Shown here: positions 34,502 through 42,607 of the stretch, in pieces
Layout of the letters: every line of letters begins with the position of its first letter
Numbering within the stretch: the first letter of the stretch is position 1
Source: JBBRYW01 sp038253945
Lineage (GTDB): Bacteria; Actinomycetota; Thermoleophilia; Gaiellales; Gaiellaceae
Direction of reading: 5' to 3'
DNA: 64,000 nt
Assembly (NCBI GenBank): GCA_038253945.1
Contig: JBBSGR010000013.1
Location: 1-64,000 of the forward strand
The notes under the pieces: generated by a model
The model's database searches: none
Told to the model about the DNA's origin: nothing
The model's input: only the letters and a program-made list of their open reading frames with translations
Translations under genes and position numbers: made by a program

Positions 34502-34864
34502 CTACCTTCGCTCCGTCGGCGGGTAGTCGGGGTGCGGAAATCCGAACACCATGACCACGTCGTCGTCGCCGCCGTTCGCGACGGCGTGCCAGGTGCCCGC
34601 GGGAATGTGTACGGCGTCCCCGTGGCGAAACGGCACGGCTTCGCCATCGAGGCGGAGCTCCCCGGACCCTGCCACGACGTACGCCACCTCCTCGGTCTCG
34701 TGCTTCACGGGCCCGACGACGGTTCCGGGGGTGAAGACGGAGTAGCCGAGCGAGGATGCAGTCCCGGCAACGCGCGCTGCGGTCACGAGCATCCGGCTCC
34801 AGCTTCCCCGCGGCAGCTCGATCGGCTCCGCCGAGTCGAGCGGCACGACGGTTACAGCACCCAC
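34502..34864 (-). CDS. Cupin-domain protein
   Basis: A 120-residue single-cupin protein. The first cupin motif is KHETEEVAYVVAGSGEL and the second FRHGDAVHIPAGTWHAV, giving the metal-binding His/Glu/His set. Could be a small dioxygenase, isomerase or sensor. GTG start with 13-bp overlap of the M29-like gene. Possible role in processing the ring-opened intermediate, not demonstrable from sequence. Confidence 0.7.
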   Translation of the reverse strand: MGAVTVVPLDSAEPIELPRGSWSRMLVTAARVAGTASSLGYSVFTPGTVVGPVKHETEEVAYVVAGSGELRLDGEAVPFRHGDAVHIPAGTWHAVANGGDDDVVMVFGFPHPDYPPTERR

Positions 34865-35865
34865 TCCCCGTCCTTCACGATGTAGGTGCCGTCGTCGACG
34901 ATCTGCAGCGTCGCGTTCAGGAAGACGCCGTCAAGGTGCAGCGAGCAGTGGTTCTGGCCGCCGGGATATGCGTTGTGGTTGTCGCCGAGCGCGAGGTGGA
35001 CAGTGCCGATGCGCCCCTTCTCCGACGGGGTGCCGAACGGTGCCTTCTCGCTCGTGCCGAAGGCGAACTCACCGACGACGTCGGCGTTCTCGACCCCCTC
35101 GATCGCGCGGCGCAGCGCCTCCGCCTCGGCGCCGCCCTCGATCTCGACGCAACGGCCGCCCTCCAGCGTCCACCGGATCGGCTTCTTCACCTGACCGGGA
35201 AGACCGATACCGAGCATGACGCCGTCGACGACGGCCGTTCCGTGTGTGAATTCCTCGACCGCGGCAAATGCGACCTCAGCCCACAGAGGCACCGGTCCCA
35301 TCATCTGGCCCCGCCGCTTCATCGGCGTCACCTCGAGCGCGGGGCGCCCGTCGATCGAGACGTAGAAGTCAGTGCCGAGCGGCGTCGTCACGTGGCACTG
35401 CTTCTTGCCGTCGAACGCGGCGATCGCGTCCTTCGCGCGCTTCGTCGCGCGCTCGATGTCGTCGACGGTCAGGTCCCAAGCGCCCATCCCAGGCTCGATC
35501 GAGGCGATCTTGCCGTTTGCCTCGCACGTCTCGCGCACCGCGTCGACGTGGGCGAAGCGGTTCGCCCACTCGAGGTTGGTGATGATGATCACCTCGTCGG
35601 AGCCAACCATTGCCCGGTGCAGGTTCGGTGGCGGCGCCAGCGGAAAGCGCACGTCGGCGCGGCCCCGTCGTACCTGCGCCTCGTTGTTCATCACGACGGG
35701 CGAGCCACCGCGGTCGACGACGACCTCGGCGACCGCGGCGGCGTGATCGATGTGCTCGTCGTCACAGACGATCGTCACCACGTCGCCCTCCTCGACGGAC
35801 ATGCAGACGTCGACGACGAGCGCGGCGTCCTTCAGCAGATCGCTGGTTCCCACAACAGTGGCCAT
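34852..35865 (-). CDS. M29/NicX-like metalloenzyme, candidate pyridine-ring dioxygenase
   Basis: A 337-residue member of the thermophilic aminopeptidase (M29)/2,5-dihydroxypyridine dioxygenase superfamily. The C-terminal SLHLDGVF provides the conserved metal motif His310-x-Asp312, and GDNHNAYPGGQNH lies upstream. NicX, which opens 2,5-dihydroxypyridine in nicotinate degradation, belongs here. Co-transcription with a molybdenum hydroxylase and a decarboxylase argues for ring cleavage of a dihydroxy-methylnicotinate rather than peptidase activity. Family placement is fairly sure; the reaction is inference. Confidence 0.7.
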   Translation of the reverse strand: MATVVGTSDLLKDAALVVDVCMSVEEGDVVTIVCDDEHIDHAAAVAEVVVDRGGSPVVMNNEAQVRRGRADVRFPLAPPPNLHRAMVGSDEVIIITNLEWANRFAHVDAVRETCEANGKIASIEPGMGAWDLTVDDIERATKRAKDAIAAFDGKKQCHVTTPLGTDFYVSIDGRPALEVTPMKRRGQMMGPVPLWAEVAFAAVEEFTHGTAVVDGVMLGIGLPGQVKKPIRWTLEGGRCVEIEGGAEAEALRRAIEGVENADVVGEFAFGTSEKAPFGTPSEKGRIGTVHLALGDNHNAYPGGQNHCSLHLDGVFLNATLQIVDDGTYIVKDGEWVL

Positions 35866-35868
35866 CGT

Positions 35869-36906
35869 TCACCTCACCCTCTCGGCAGAGAACAGGGGCA
35901 GCACTTCCTCGGCGAAGCGCTGCACTTGCGCGAACTGGTCGATCGCCCCGAATCTGCAGATGAAATGGTCGACGCCGGCCTCGGCGAAGGTGCGGATCCA
36001 CTCTGCGATCTGCTCGGGCGTCCCGACCGGGCCCCAGTTCGAGAGGTCCATCGCCTGCGACAATTCGGGGTAGTACTTCGAGATGTACTCGTCGAACGCC
36101 AGCCGCGCCTCTTGGTCGGAGTCGCCGATGTTCATCGTCACTTGGTATGAGATCACGAGGCGCGAGAAGTCGCTGCCGCGCTCGTCTGCGTAGCGCTCGA
36201 TCACGGCGAGCTGGTCGACGAGCTCCTCCGGATGCTGGGCACGGCAGCACGTCATCCAGCCGTCGCCGTACTCGACGATACGCCGGCAGGCTGTGGCGAG
36301 CCGGCGCTCGATCACGTCGGGTGGCACGTCGCCCTTGAGGCGGGGGTTCGAGACGACCCAGATCGGCGGCGGCGACTGGATCGGCATCAGCGGCCCCATC
36401 TCGGTGCCGGAGTAGAACGCGACGCCGTCGTAGTCGAGGAAGGTGCCGTGGAAGTCGGCCTTGCCCTCGGTCCAGAGCTGGCGCAGCACGGCGAGCCCCT
36501 CTTCGAACAGGGTGCCGCGCCTGACGTAGTCGAGGCCGAGCGCCTCGAACTCGCGGCGCACCCCCTCCTCGGGGTTGCCCATGCCGGTGCCGAGGATCGT
36601 CCGGCCGCCCGAGATCACGTCGAGCGTCGCCCACTCGAGCGCGAGGTAGAGCGGGTTGCGTGTAGACGAGACCATGCACGCCGTGCCGAGCCGGACGCGG
36701 GACGTTCGCTGCGAGATTGCCGACAGGAGCGAGATCGGCTCGTAGCGCGGCTTCGAGAAGAGCGAGTCGCCGACCCAGACCGAATCGAACCCGGCCTCTT
36801 CGACCATCTGCGAGAGGTCGAGCAGCATCGGCACGTCGTAGTCGGGCGCGATCAGCGGCTCGCGGTTGTTGAGGTTGATACCGAACTTGAGCTGGCGGGG
36901 ATTCAC
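35869..36906 (-). CDS. LLM-class flavin/F420-dependent oxidoreductase
   Basis: A 345-residue luciferase-like TIM-barrel oxidoreductase: GINLNNREPL, VEEAGFDSVWVGDSL, TSRVRLGTACMV and ILGTGMGNPEEG are typical. Uses FMN or F420. GTG start overlapping the GntR stop (GTGA), so it is the first enzyme gene of the leftward operon. May oxidise pyridoxine or an alcohol intermediate, or monooxygenate the ring. A second, FGD-like member lies at 46898. Confidence 0.75.
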   Translation of the reverse strand: MNPRQLKFGINLNNREPLIAPDYDVPMLLDLSQMVEEAGFDSVWVGDSLFSKPRYEPISLLSAISQRTSRVRLGTACMVSSTRNPLYLALEWATLDVISGGRTILGTGMGNPEEGVRREFEALGLDYVRRGTLFEEGLAVLRQLWTEGKADFHGTFLDYDGVAFYSGTEMGPLMPIQSPPPIWVVSNPRLKGDVPPDVIERRLATACRRIVEYGDGWMTCCRAQHPEELVDQLAVIERYADERGSDFSRLVISYQVTMNIGDSDQEARLAFDEYISKYYPELSQAMDLSNWGPVGTPEQIAEWIRTFAEAGVDHFICRFGAIDQFAQVQRFAEEVLPLFSAERVR

Positions 36907-37607
36907 GGGCCGGCCTCCAGAGCCGCGAGATCACCGTCGCTCAGACGCTTCAAGCTCCGTTGCGGGACGCGAATGTGCTCCGACATCAGATGCGCCGCGC
37001 GCTGGGCGTCGCCGCGCTTCGCGGCGCGCAGGATCGCGGCGTGCTCGGCGACGGAGCGCTGGAGGTTGCCGCGGAGCATCAGGGAGCGGAGCCGGTAGCG
37101 GCCCAGTTGCCCGAGCAGCTGCCGGTACAGTTCCTGGAGCTTGGCGTTGCCGGAGGCCTCGAGCAGGCGACCGTGGAACGCGGCGTTCGCCTCGAAGAAG
37201 TCGTCGACCTCGTCCCGCTCCGCGTGGTGCGCCATCGCCTCCATCAGGCCCCCCAGCGCCTCGAAGTCCTCGGCGCGCAGGCGAGGGACGGCGAGCTTGA
37301 CCGCCATCAGCTCGAGCGCCTCGCGCACCTGGTACAGCTCGAGGAACTCCTCCTTCGAGAGCGAGCAGACGACCGCGCCGCGCCGCGGGCGGACGGTGAC
37401 GAGCCCCTCCGAAGCGAGCCGTCCGATCGCCTCGCGGATCGGCCCGCGGCTGACGCCGAGCTCTTCGGACAACGCGACTTCCGCCAGCTCGGCTCCGGGG
37501 TGAAGGGCACCGGAGAGAATCCGCTCACGGAGGTGGTCGTAGACTCGCTGCCAGAGCGTCAGGTTTTCCAGGGGTCCCGGGCGGCTTACCGCTGCCTCAG
37601 ACGCCAT
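36903..37607 (-). CDS. GntR-family (FadR/FCD) transcriptional regulator
   Basis: A 234-residue regulator. The N-terminal winged helix reads LRERILSGALHPGAELAEVA then LSEELGVSRGPIREAIGRLA; the FCD ligand domain has the metal residues in NAAFHGRLLEASGN, EHAAIL and MSEHI. Probably senses a B6 catabolite. An upstream in-frame GTG exists, but GGAGAG spacing favours ATG at 37607. It heads the leftward operon and faces the transporter operon, so it likely controls both. Confidence 0.85.
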   Translation of the reverse strand: MASEAAVSRPGPLENLTLWQRVYDHLRERILSGALHPGAELAEVALSEELGVSRGPIREAIGRLASEGLVTVRPRRGAVVCSLSKEEFLELYQVREALELMAVKLAVPRLRAEDFEALGGLMEAMAHHAERDEVDDFFEANAAFHGRLLEASGNAKLQELYRQLLGQLGRYRLRSLMLRGNLQRSVAEHAAILRAAKRGDAQRAAHLMSEHIRVPQRSLKRLSDGDLAALEAGP

Positions 37608-37630
37608 TGCATTCACTCTCCGGACTGGGT

Positions 37631-37657
37631 AGGGTAGGCCCCGTTCGGTCTTGTCAA
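37631..37657 (-). promoter_or_regulatory. Promoter of the leftward operon with overlapping GntR-type operator
   Basis: On the minus strand TTGACA (37657-37652) is a perfect -35 box and TACCCT (37636-37631) a weak -10 with a 15-base spacer. The -35 box sits inside the imperfect dyad TTGTCAACAG (37651-37660), a FadR-family-like operator, itself inside CTTG...CAAG (37650-37668). Binding there would block RNA polymerase and could serve both divergent operons. The 37608-37769 gap has no gene. Confidence 0.45.
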
Positions 37658-37769
37658 CAGTCTGCAAGCGACCCTAGCAGGGGGCCCGCCAAGGAGCAAG
37701 AGCACGGCGCAACCAGCAAAACACACGGCGGAATTCAATCGATTCGCCGGGAGGAAGGAGAGTCTCGCG

Positions 37770-38810
37770 ATGCACATGCGCGTACCTGGAGCGCGAGTCG
37801 CCTTGGTCGTGGCGACCGTCAGCCTCCTCATTGCCGGCGCCGCCTACGCGGCCGGGACGCTCAACGAGGGGAAGGTCACGAAAGTCGGTTTCGCGTCGCC
37901 GGCCAAGGCGAGCGACTACGGCTGGAATCAACAGGGCTTCAACGGCGCGAAGGCAGCGGCCGCGGCGACCGGCTCTCAGTTCCAGGCGATCACCAACGTG
38001 GGCTATGACAAGACGGACGTCATCCTGCGCCAACTCATCACCGGCGGCGCGAAGTTCATCGTCGCGCACGCAAGCGGCTACGACACGATCGCGAAGCGCC
38101 TTGCCACGCGGTACAAGGTGCCGATGATCACCTACGACGTCCCGGCGAACCTGACGAAGGGCCTCGTCTCGTACATCACGACGTCGAGCCAGCAGGGCGC
38201 GTACCTGGCGGGCATCCTGGCGGCGAGGACGACGAAGACCCACAAGGTCGGGATCGTCATCTCGGCCGCCGACGAGAACTGGTACAAGATGAGCGGCGGC
38301 TTCGCGGCTGGCTTCCGCAGCGTCGACAAGAGCTCGAAGATCTTCTTCGCGACGGTCAGCCCGACTGGCTACGACGATGCCGCCGGCGGCAAGCGCGTCG
38401 CCGACAGCGTCATCGCGCAGGGCGCCGACGTGCTCTTCACGATGGGTGACAACGCCTCCTTCGGCTATCTCCAAGCAATCGAGAGCGCGAAGGTGGGCCA
38501 CAAGGTCTGGATGATCGGCGACATCGGCGACATGACGCCGATCGACAAGCACCACGTTTTTCTGTCGTCGGTTCTTTGGAACTTCACAGGTGTCTTCACC
38601 CGGGCGATCAAGGACGTGAACAACGGCACCTACGGCACGCACGGCTACGACCTCAGCCTCAAGAACGGCGGCATCTCGCTGCTCAAGTCGAAGAAGATTC
38701 CGGCGGGTGTGTGGTCGCAGATCCAAAGGGCCCAGGCGCGCGTCAAGGCGGGGAAGATCTCGATCCCTGTCGCGCACAACGCCAAGGCCGTCCAGAAGCT
38801 GATCAAGTAG
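37770..38810 (+). CDS. BMP-family ABC transporter substrate-binding protein
   Basis: A 346-residue exported protein with a cleavable Sec signal (core VALVVATVSLLIAGAAYA). The domain is of the basic membrane protein (Med/PnrA) type: VGFASPAKASDYGWNQQGFN, ITTSSQQGAYLAGILAA, GADVLFTMGDNASFG. The family usually binds nucleosides. Sitting beside B6 catabolic genes, pyridoxamine, pyridoxine or a similar heterocycle is a likely ligand. GGGAGGAAGGAGAG provides a strong ribosome site. Confidence 0.85.
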   Translation: MHMRVPGARVALVVATVSLLIAGAAYAAGTLNEGKVTKVGFASPAKASDYGWNQQGFNGAKAAAAATGSQFQAITNVGYDKTDVILRQLITGGAKFIVAHASGYDTIAKRLATRYKVPMITYDVPANLTKGLVSYITTSSQQGAYLAGILAARTTKTHKVGIVISAADENWYKMSGGFAAGFRSVDKSSKIFFATVSPTGYDDAAGGKRVADSVIAQGADVLFTMGDNASFGYLQAIESAKVGHKVWMIGDIGDMTPIDKHHVFLSSVLWNFTGVFTRAIKDVNNGTYGTHGYDLSLKNGGISLLKSKKIPAGVWSQIQRAQARVKAGKISIPVAHNAKAVQKLIK

Positions 38811-38827
38811 GAACGAGGGTAGTGCGC

Positions 38828-38860
38828 CCGCCCGCGGTGGTGATCGGTCGCCGCGGGCGG
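38828..38860 (+). other. Strong RNA hairpin between binding-protein and ATPase genes
   Basis: CCGCCCGCGG (38828-38837) pairs perfectly with CCGCGGGCGG (38851-38860) across a 13-base loop. Like the hairpin at 12163 in the inositol transporter operon it directly follows a binding-protein gene, fitting an mRNA stabiliser or partial terminator that raises binding-protein levels over transporter levels. Confidence 0.5.
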
Positions 38861-38888
38861 TGCGCTTCGCACGGACGCTGAGCCGACG

Positions 38889-40490
38889 GTGAACGCACGA
38901 AACGAGACCGAAGCGCCGCTCGTCGACCTGGTCGGGATCACGAAGTCGTTCCCGGGCGTGCTCGCAAATGACAGCGTGGACCTGACGCTCCGGCGCGGCG
39001 AGGTGCACTGTCTGCTCGGCGAGAACGGGGCCGGTAAGTCGACTCTGATCGGGATCCTCTCCGGGCTGATCCGACCCGACGCCGGAACGATCCTAATCGA
39101 AGGCGCGGAGACGAGGATCTCGTCGCCTCGGGCGGCGCTCGAGCTCGGCATCGGCACCGTCCACCAGCACTCGGCGCTGATCCCGGCGCTGAGCGTGCTC
39201 GAGAATCTGATGCTCGGCGACAACCGAAAACTGCGGCTCGACGAGGCCGGTGCGCGCGGGCGCCTCGCTGAGCTCGCCGGCCAGCTCGGCGTCGACGTCG
39301 ACCCTGACACGACGGCGGCGGACCTCTCGCTCGGCCACCAGCAGCAGGTCGAGATCGTCAAGGCGCTCTGGCGAGGCTCGCGGGTCCTGATCCTCGACGA
39401 GCCGACGTCGATGCTGACGCCGCAGGGTGTCGCCGAGCTGACCAAGGTGCTGGGCCGGCTGAAGGAGCAGGGGCAGGCAGTCATCTTCATCACGCACAAG
39501 CTGCACGAGGCGCTGTCGCTCGCAGACGAGATCTCGATCCTCCGGCGGGGACGCGTCGCCGGCACGATCGAGCGCGAGGCGCTGCAGTGGAGGAGCCAAG
39601 AGGAGCTGCGAGCCGAGATCGTGCGGATCATGTTCGGCGACGAAGCGCGTGCCGTCGCCGACCTCGCCGAGTTGCAGGAGGAGCTCGATCGCGTCGAGGG
39701 CAAGGCGCGCGGGGTCGCCGCGGACGCCGATATCGTGCTCGAGCTGCAGCACGCCAGCGCGCCCGAGGGCACGGAGCTCGGGATCGAGGACGTCTCCCTT
39801 CACCTCAGGCAGGGCGAGATCCTCGGCGTCGCGGGCGTCGACGGGAACGGCCAGCGCGCACTCGCCGAGCTGATCGGGGGTCAGCGGGCCGCGACCGCCG
39901 GCCGGGTGCTGCTCTATGGCGCTCCCGTCACGCAGATTTCCGCCTCGGGGCGGCAGAAGCTGGGCCTCCGCTACGCGACCGACGACCGCCTCGGCGAGGG
40001 ACTCGTCGGCAGGCTTTCGGTCGGTCTGAACCTGTTCCTGAAGCGCGTCGGAGAGCGCCCGTTCTGGCGCCACGGCCGGATCCAGCGAGCGGTCGTCGAC
40101 GGTCGTGCGGCCGAGCTCGTCCGCGAGTTCGACGTGCGGACGCCGTCGGTGACGACGCGTGCGGCGACGCTCTCCGGCGGCAACATCCAGAAGGTCCTGC
40201 TCGCGCGGGAGCTGAGCTTCGGTCCGAAGGTCGTCGTCTTTCACAAGCCGACGTACGGGCTCGACGTGAAGACGACCGCCAGCGTGCGCGATTTGATCCG
40301 AAAGCTCGCCGACGATGGGGGCGCGGCGCTCGTGATCTCGACGGACCTGGACGAGCTGCTCGAGATCTGCGACCGGATCGCCGTCCTCTCGCGCGGCCGG
40401 CTCGTCGGCGTCGTCCCGAACGGGCCGGGCGCGGCCGAGGAAGTCGGCGAGGTGATGGTCGGCGGCGCCGCGAGCGCGGAGGCGGCGTGA
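38889..40490 (+). CDS. BMP-type ABC transporter ATPase (two domains)
   Basis: A 533-residue tandem ATPase of the YufO/nucleoside type. Domain 1: Walker A GENGAGKST, signature LSLGHQQQ, Walker B LILDEPTSML, switch FITHK. Domain 2: degenerate Walker A GVDGNGQRA, signature LSGGNIQK and Walker B VVVFHKPTYGLD, where the family usually has Q or E rather than K before PT. GTG start. One active and one degenerate site is normal in this family. Confidence 0.87.
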   Translation: MNARNETEAPLVDLVGITKSFPGVLANDSVDLTLRRGEVHCLLGENGAGKSTLIGILSGLIRPDAGTILIEGAETRISSPRAALELGIGTVHQHSALIPALSVLENLMLGDNRKLRLDEAGARGRLAELAGQLGVDVDPDTTAADLSLGHQQQVEIVKALWRGSRVLILDEPTSMLTPQGVAELTKVLGRLKEQGQAVIFITHKLHEALSLADEISILRRGRVAGTIEREALQWRSQEELRAEIVRIMFGDEARAVADLAELQEELDRVEGKARGVAADADIVLELQHASAPEGTELGIEDVSLHLRQGEILGVAGVDGNGQRALAELIGGQRAATAGRVLLYGAPVTQISASGRQKLGLRYATDDRLGEGLVGRLSVGLNLFLKRVGERPFWRHGRIQRAVVDGRAAELVREFDVRTPSVTTRAATLSGGNIQKVLLARELSFGPKVVVFHKPTYGLDVKTTASVRDLIRKLADDGGAALVISTDLDELLEICDRIAVLSRGRLVGVVPNGPGAAEEVGEVMVGGAASAEAA

Positions 40491-41638
40491 GTACCGAGAC
40501 CGCTACGCGCGAGACTGCACTCGCGGCGCCGCGCCCCGGTCGCACCCGCACCGCCCGCGCAGGTCGGACGCTCGACGCCCTCATCCGCTCGATCGTGCCG
40601 GTGGCGCTCGCGCTCGCCGCCGGCGCGCTCCTGCTCCTCGCCCTCGGTCGGCACCCGATCAAGTTCTACGGAGACATCTGGGCCAACGGGATCGAGAACG
40701 GCTCCTGGCAGGACAGCGCCGTCCGCATGGCGCCGTTCCTGCTGATCGCGGCGGGTCTGACCGTCATCTTCCGAGCCAACATCTGGAACCTCGGCTACAA
40801 CGGCCAGTTCCTGCTGGGCGCCGCGCTCGTCTCGGGCTACGGGCCCAGGCTCGTCGACGACGTGCCGCTGGCGCTGGCGATGGTCGTCCTGTTCCTGCTC
40901 GCCGGAGCCGTCGGCGCGCTCTGGACGGTGATTCCCGCCGTGCTGAAAGCACGGTACGGAACGAACGAGATCATCACGACGCTGATGATGTCGTTCATCG
41001 GGATCGACCTCGCGAGCATCTTGATCAAGGGGCCGTTCCACGACTCGACCACGCCGTTGCCGCAGACGGCCGTCCTCTCGAAGATGCTCCCGAACATCCC
41101 GGGAACGCGGATCCACGTCGGGCTGCTCGTCGCGTTCGGAGCCATTCTCGTCGTCCACTACATGCTGACGCGAACCTCATGGGGGCTGCGGCTCCAGATC
41201 ATGGGAGCGAACCCCCGGGCGGCGCGCCACTTCGGGATCGACTTGACCCGCCTGATCATCGTCGCCTTCCTCGTCTCGGGCTTCATGGTCGGCCTCGCGG
41301 CCGCCGCCGACATCCTCGGGCTGCAGGGCTACATCCGCACAGGCTGGAACCCGGCCTACGGGGACACGATCATCCCGTTCGTCTTCCTCGCCCGCCTGAA
41401 CGCGCTCGCGGTCGTCCCGTTCATCGCGTTCTTCTCGGTCGTCTCGACCGGGGGCGATCTTGCGGCCGCGAACGCGAACCTGTCGACGAATTTTCTCCTC
41501 GTGCTCGTCGGGCTCATCCTGCTCTTCATGACGGTGATCGAGTACCTCGGGCGGCGCCGCGAGCTCGGCGCCAGCTACCTCACGCCCGGGCTGAGGCAGG
41601 CACTCCGCGGCCCGCTCGTCCGGAGGCGGCAATCGTGA
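40487..41638 (+). CDS. BMP-type ABC transporter permease 1
   Basis: A 383-residue multi-spanning permease of the YufP (BPD_transp_2) type. After a basic N-terminal tail come about nine hydrophobic segments, with FRANIWNLGYNGQFLLGA, ARYGTNEIITTLMMSFIGI and the ATPase-contact loop MGANPRAARHFGID. GTG start in GTGA overlap with the ATPase gene, and likewise with permease 2. Confidence 0.85.
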   Translation: MSTETATRETALAAPRPGRTRTARAGRTLDALIRSIVPVALALAAGALLLLALGRHPIKFYGDIWANGIENGSWQDSAVRMAPFLLIAAGLTVIFRANIWNLGYNGQFLLGAALVSGYGPRLVDDVPLALAMVVLFLLAGAVGALWTVIPAVLKARYGTNEIITTLMMSFIGIDLASILIKGPFHDSTTPLPQTAVLSKMLPNIPGTRIHVGLLVAFGAILVVHYMLTRTSWGLRLQIMGANPRAARHFGIDLTRLIIVAFLVSGFMVGLAAAADILGLQGYIRTGWNPAYGDTIIPFVFLARLNALAVVPFIAFFSVVSTGGDLAAANANLSTNFLLVLVGLILLFMTVIEYLGRRRELGASYLTPGLRQALRGPLVRRRQS

Positions 41639-42597
41639 TCGTCGCTAGCCAGGTCTGGACGCAAGTGTTCTGGACGAGCGTGATCGCGGGCGGGCTGCTC
41701 GCCGGCGTGCCGCTGATGTTCACGGCGCTCGGAGAAGCGATCTCCGAGCGCGCCGGGGTGCTGAACATCGGCCTCGAGGGGATGATGTTGGTCGGCGCGT
41801 ACGCCGGCTTCCTCGGCGCCTACTACGGTCACTCGATGTGGGTCGGGTACGCGGGCGGGATCGCGGCCGGGGTGCTCGCGTCGTGTTTCATGGTGGTGCT
41901 CTGCGTCTGGCTCGGTCTCGACCAGATCGTCGTCGGGATCGCCATCACCCTCGCCGGCGAGGGGATCACGAGTGTCCTCTACCAGTCGCAGTTCAGCTCG
42001 ACGCAGCCGCGGCTCGGCAGGATCACGACGGATCCGATTCCGCTGCTCGACCGGATCCCCGTGCTCGGCAAGACATTGAACGGCGAGTTCCCGCTCTTCA
42101 GCCAGCCGCTCATCGTCTATCTCGGCCTCGGCTTGGCGGTTGTCCTTGCCTGGCTCTTCCGCTCGTCCAACATCGGCCTCAACCTGCGGGCGGCGGGCGA
42201 GAAGCCGGAGGCGCTCGACGCCGCAGGCGTCAGCGTCGTTGCGACCCGCAGCTACGCGGTGCTCGCAACGGGTGCGCTGGCTGGCCTCGGCGGCGCGTAC
42301 CTCGCGATCGCCGGCACGGGCGGATTCCAGGACTTCGTGACGCAGGGCCAGGGCTACATGGCGATCGTGATCGCCATGCTCGCGCGTGGCCGACCGCTCG
42401 GCGTCGTCGTCTTCTCGCTCATGTTCGGGATCGCGCTCTCGCTCTCGGGCTTGCTCCAGATCGCCGGGATCAACCTGTCGCCCGAGGTCGTCCACATGCT
42501 GCCGTTCGCTGGGATCATCGCGGCGCTGATGCTGTTCGCTCGCCGCGCGTATCTACCACCGGCGCTCGCGCTGCCGTACGTGCGCGGCGCCCGCTGA
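41635..42597 (+). CDS. BMP-type ABC transporter permease 2
   Basis: A 320-residue membrane protein of the YufQ type, partner of permease 1. Motifs include LTALGEAISERAGVLNIGLE-type text (FTALGEAISERAGVLNIGLE), the contact loop AAGEKPEALDAAGVSV and a C-terminal helix RPLGVVVFSLMFG. GTG start overlapping the previous stop. The transaminase gene starts 10 bp downstream behind AAAGGAG, so uptake and catabolism are co-transcribed. Confidence 0.85.
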   Translation: MIVASQVWTQVFWTSVIAGGLLAGVPLMFTALGEAISERAGVLNIGLEGMMLVGAYAGFLGAYYGHSMWVGYAGGIAAGVLASCFMVVLCVWLGLDQIVVGIAITLAGEGITSVLYQSQFSSTQPRLGRITTDPIPLLDRIPVLGKTLNGEFPLFSQPLIVYLGLGLAVVLAWLFRSSNIGLNLRAAGEKPEALDAAGVSVVATRSYAVLATGALAGLGGAYLAIAGTGGFQDFVTQGQGYMAIVIAMLARGRPLGVVVFSLMFGIALSLSGLLQIAGINLSPEVVHMLPFAGIIAALMLFARRAYLPPALALPYVRGAR

Positions 42598-42607
42598 AAG
42601 GAGCTTC

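Noticed and set aside
34852..35865. Ordinary leucyl aminopeptidase of family M29
   Set aside because: Not excluded, but the operon context with a molybdenum hydroxylase and decarboxylase and the His-x-Asp motif favour the NicX branch.
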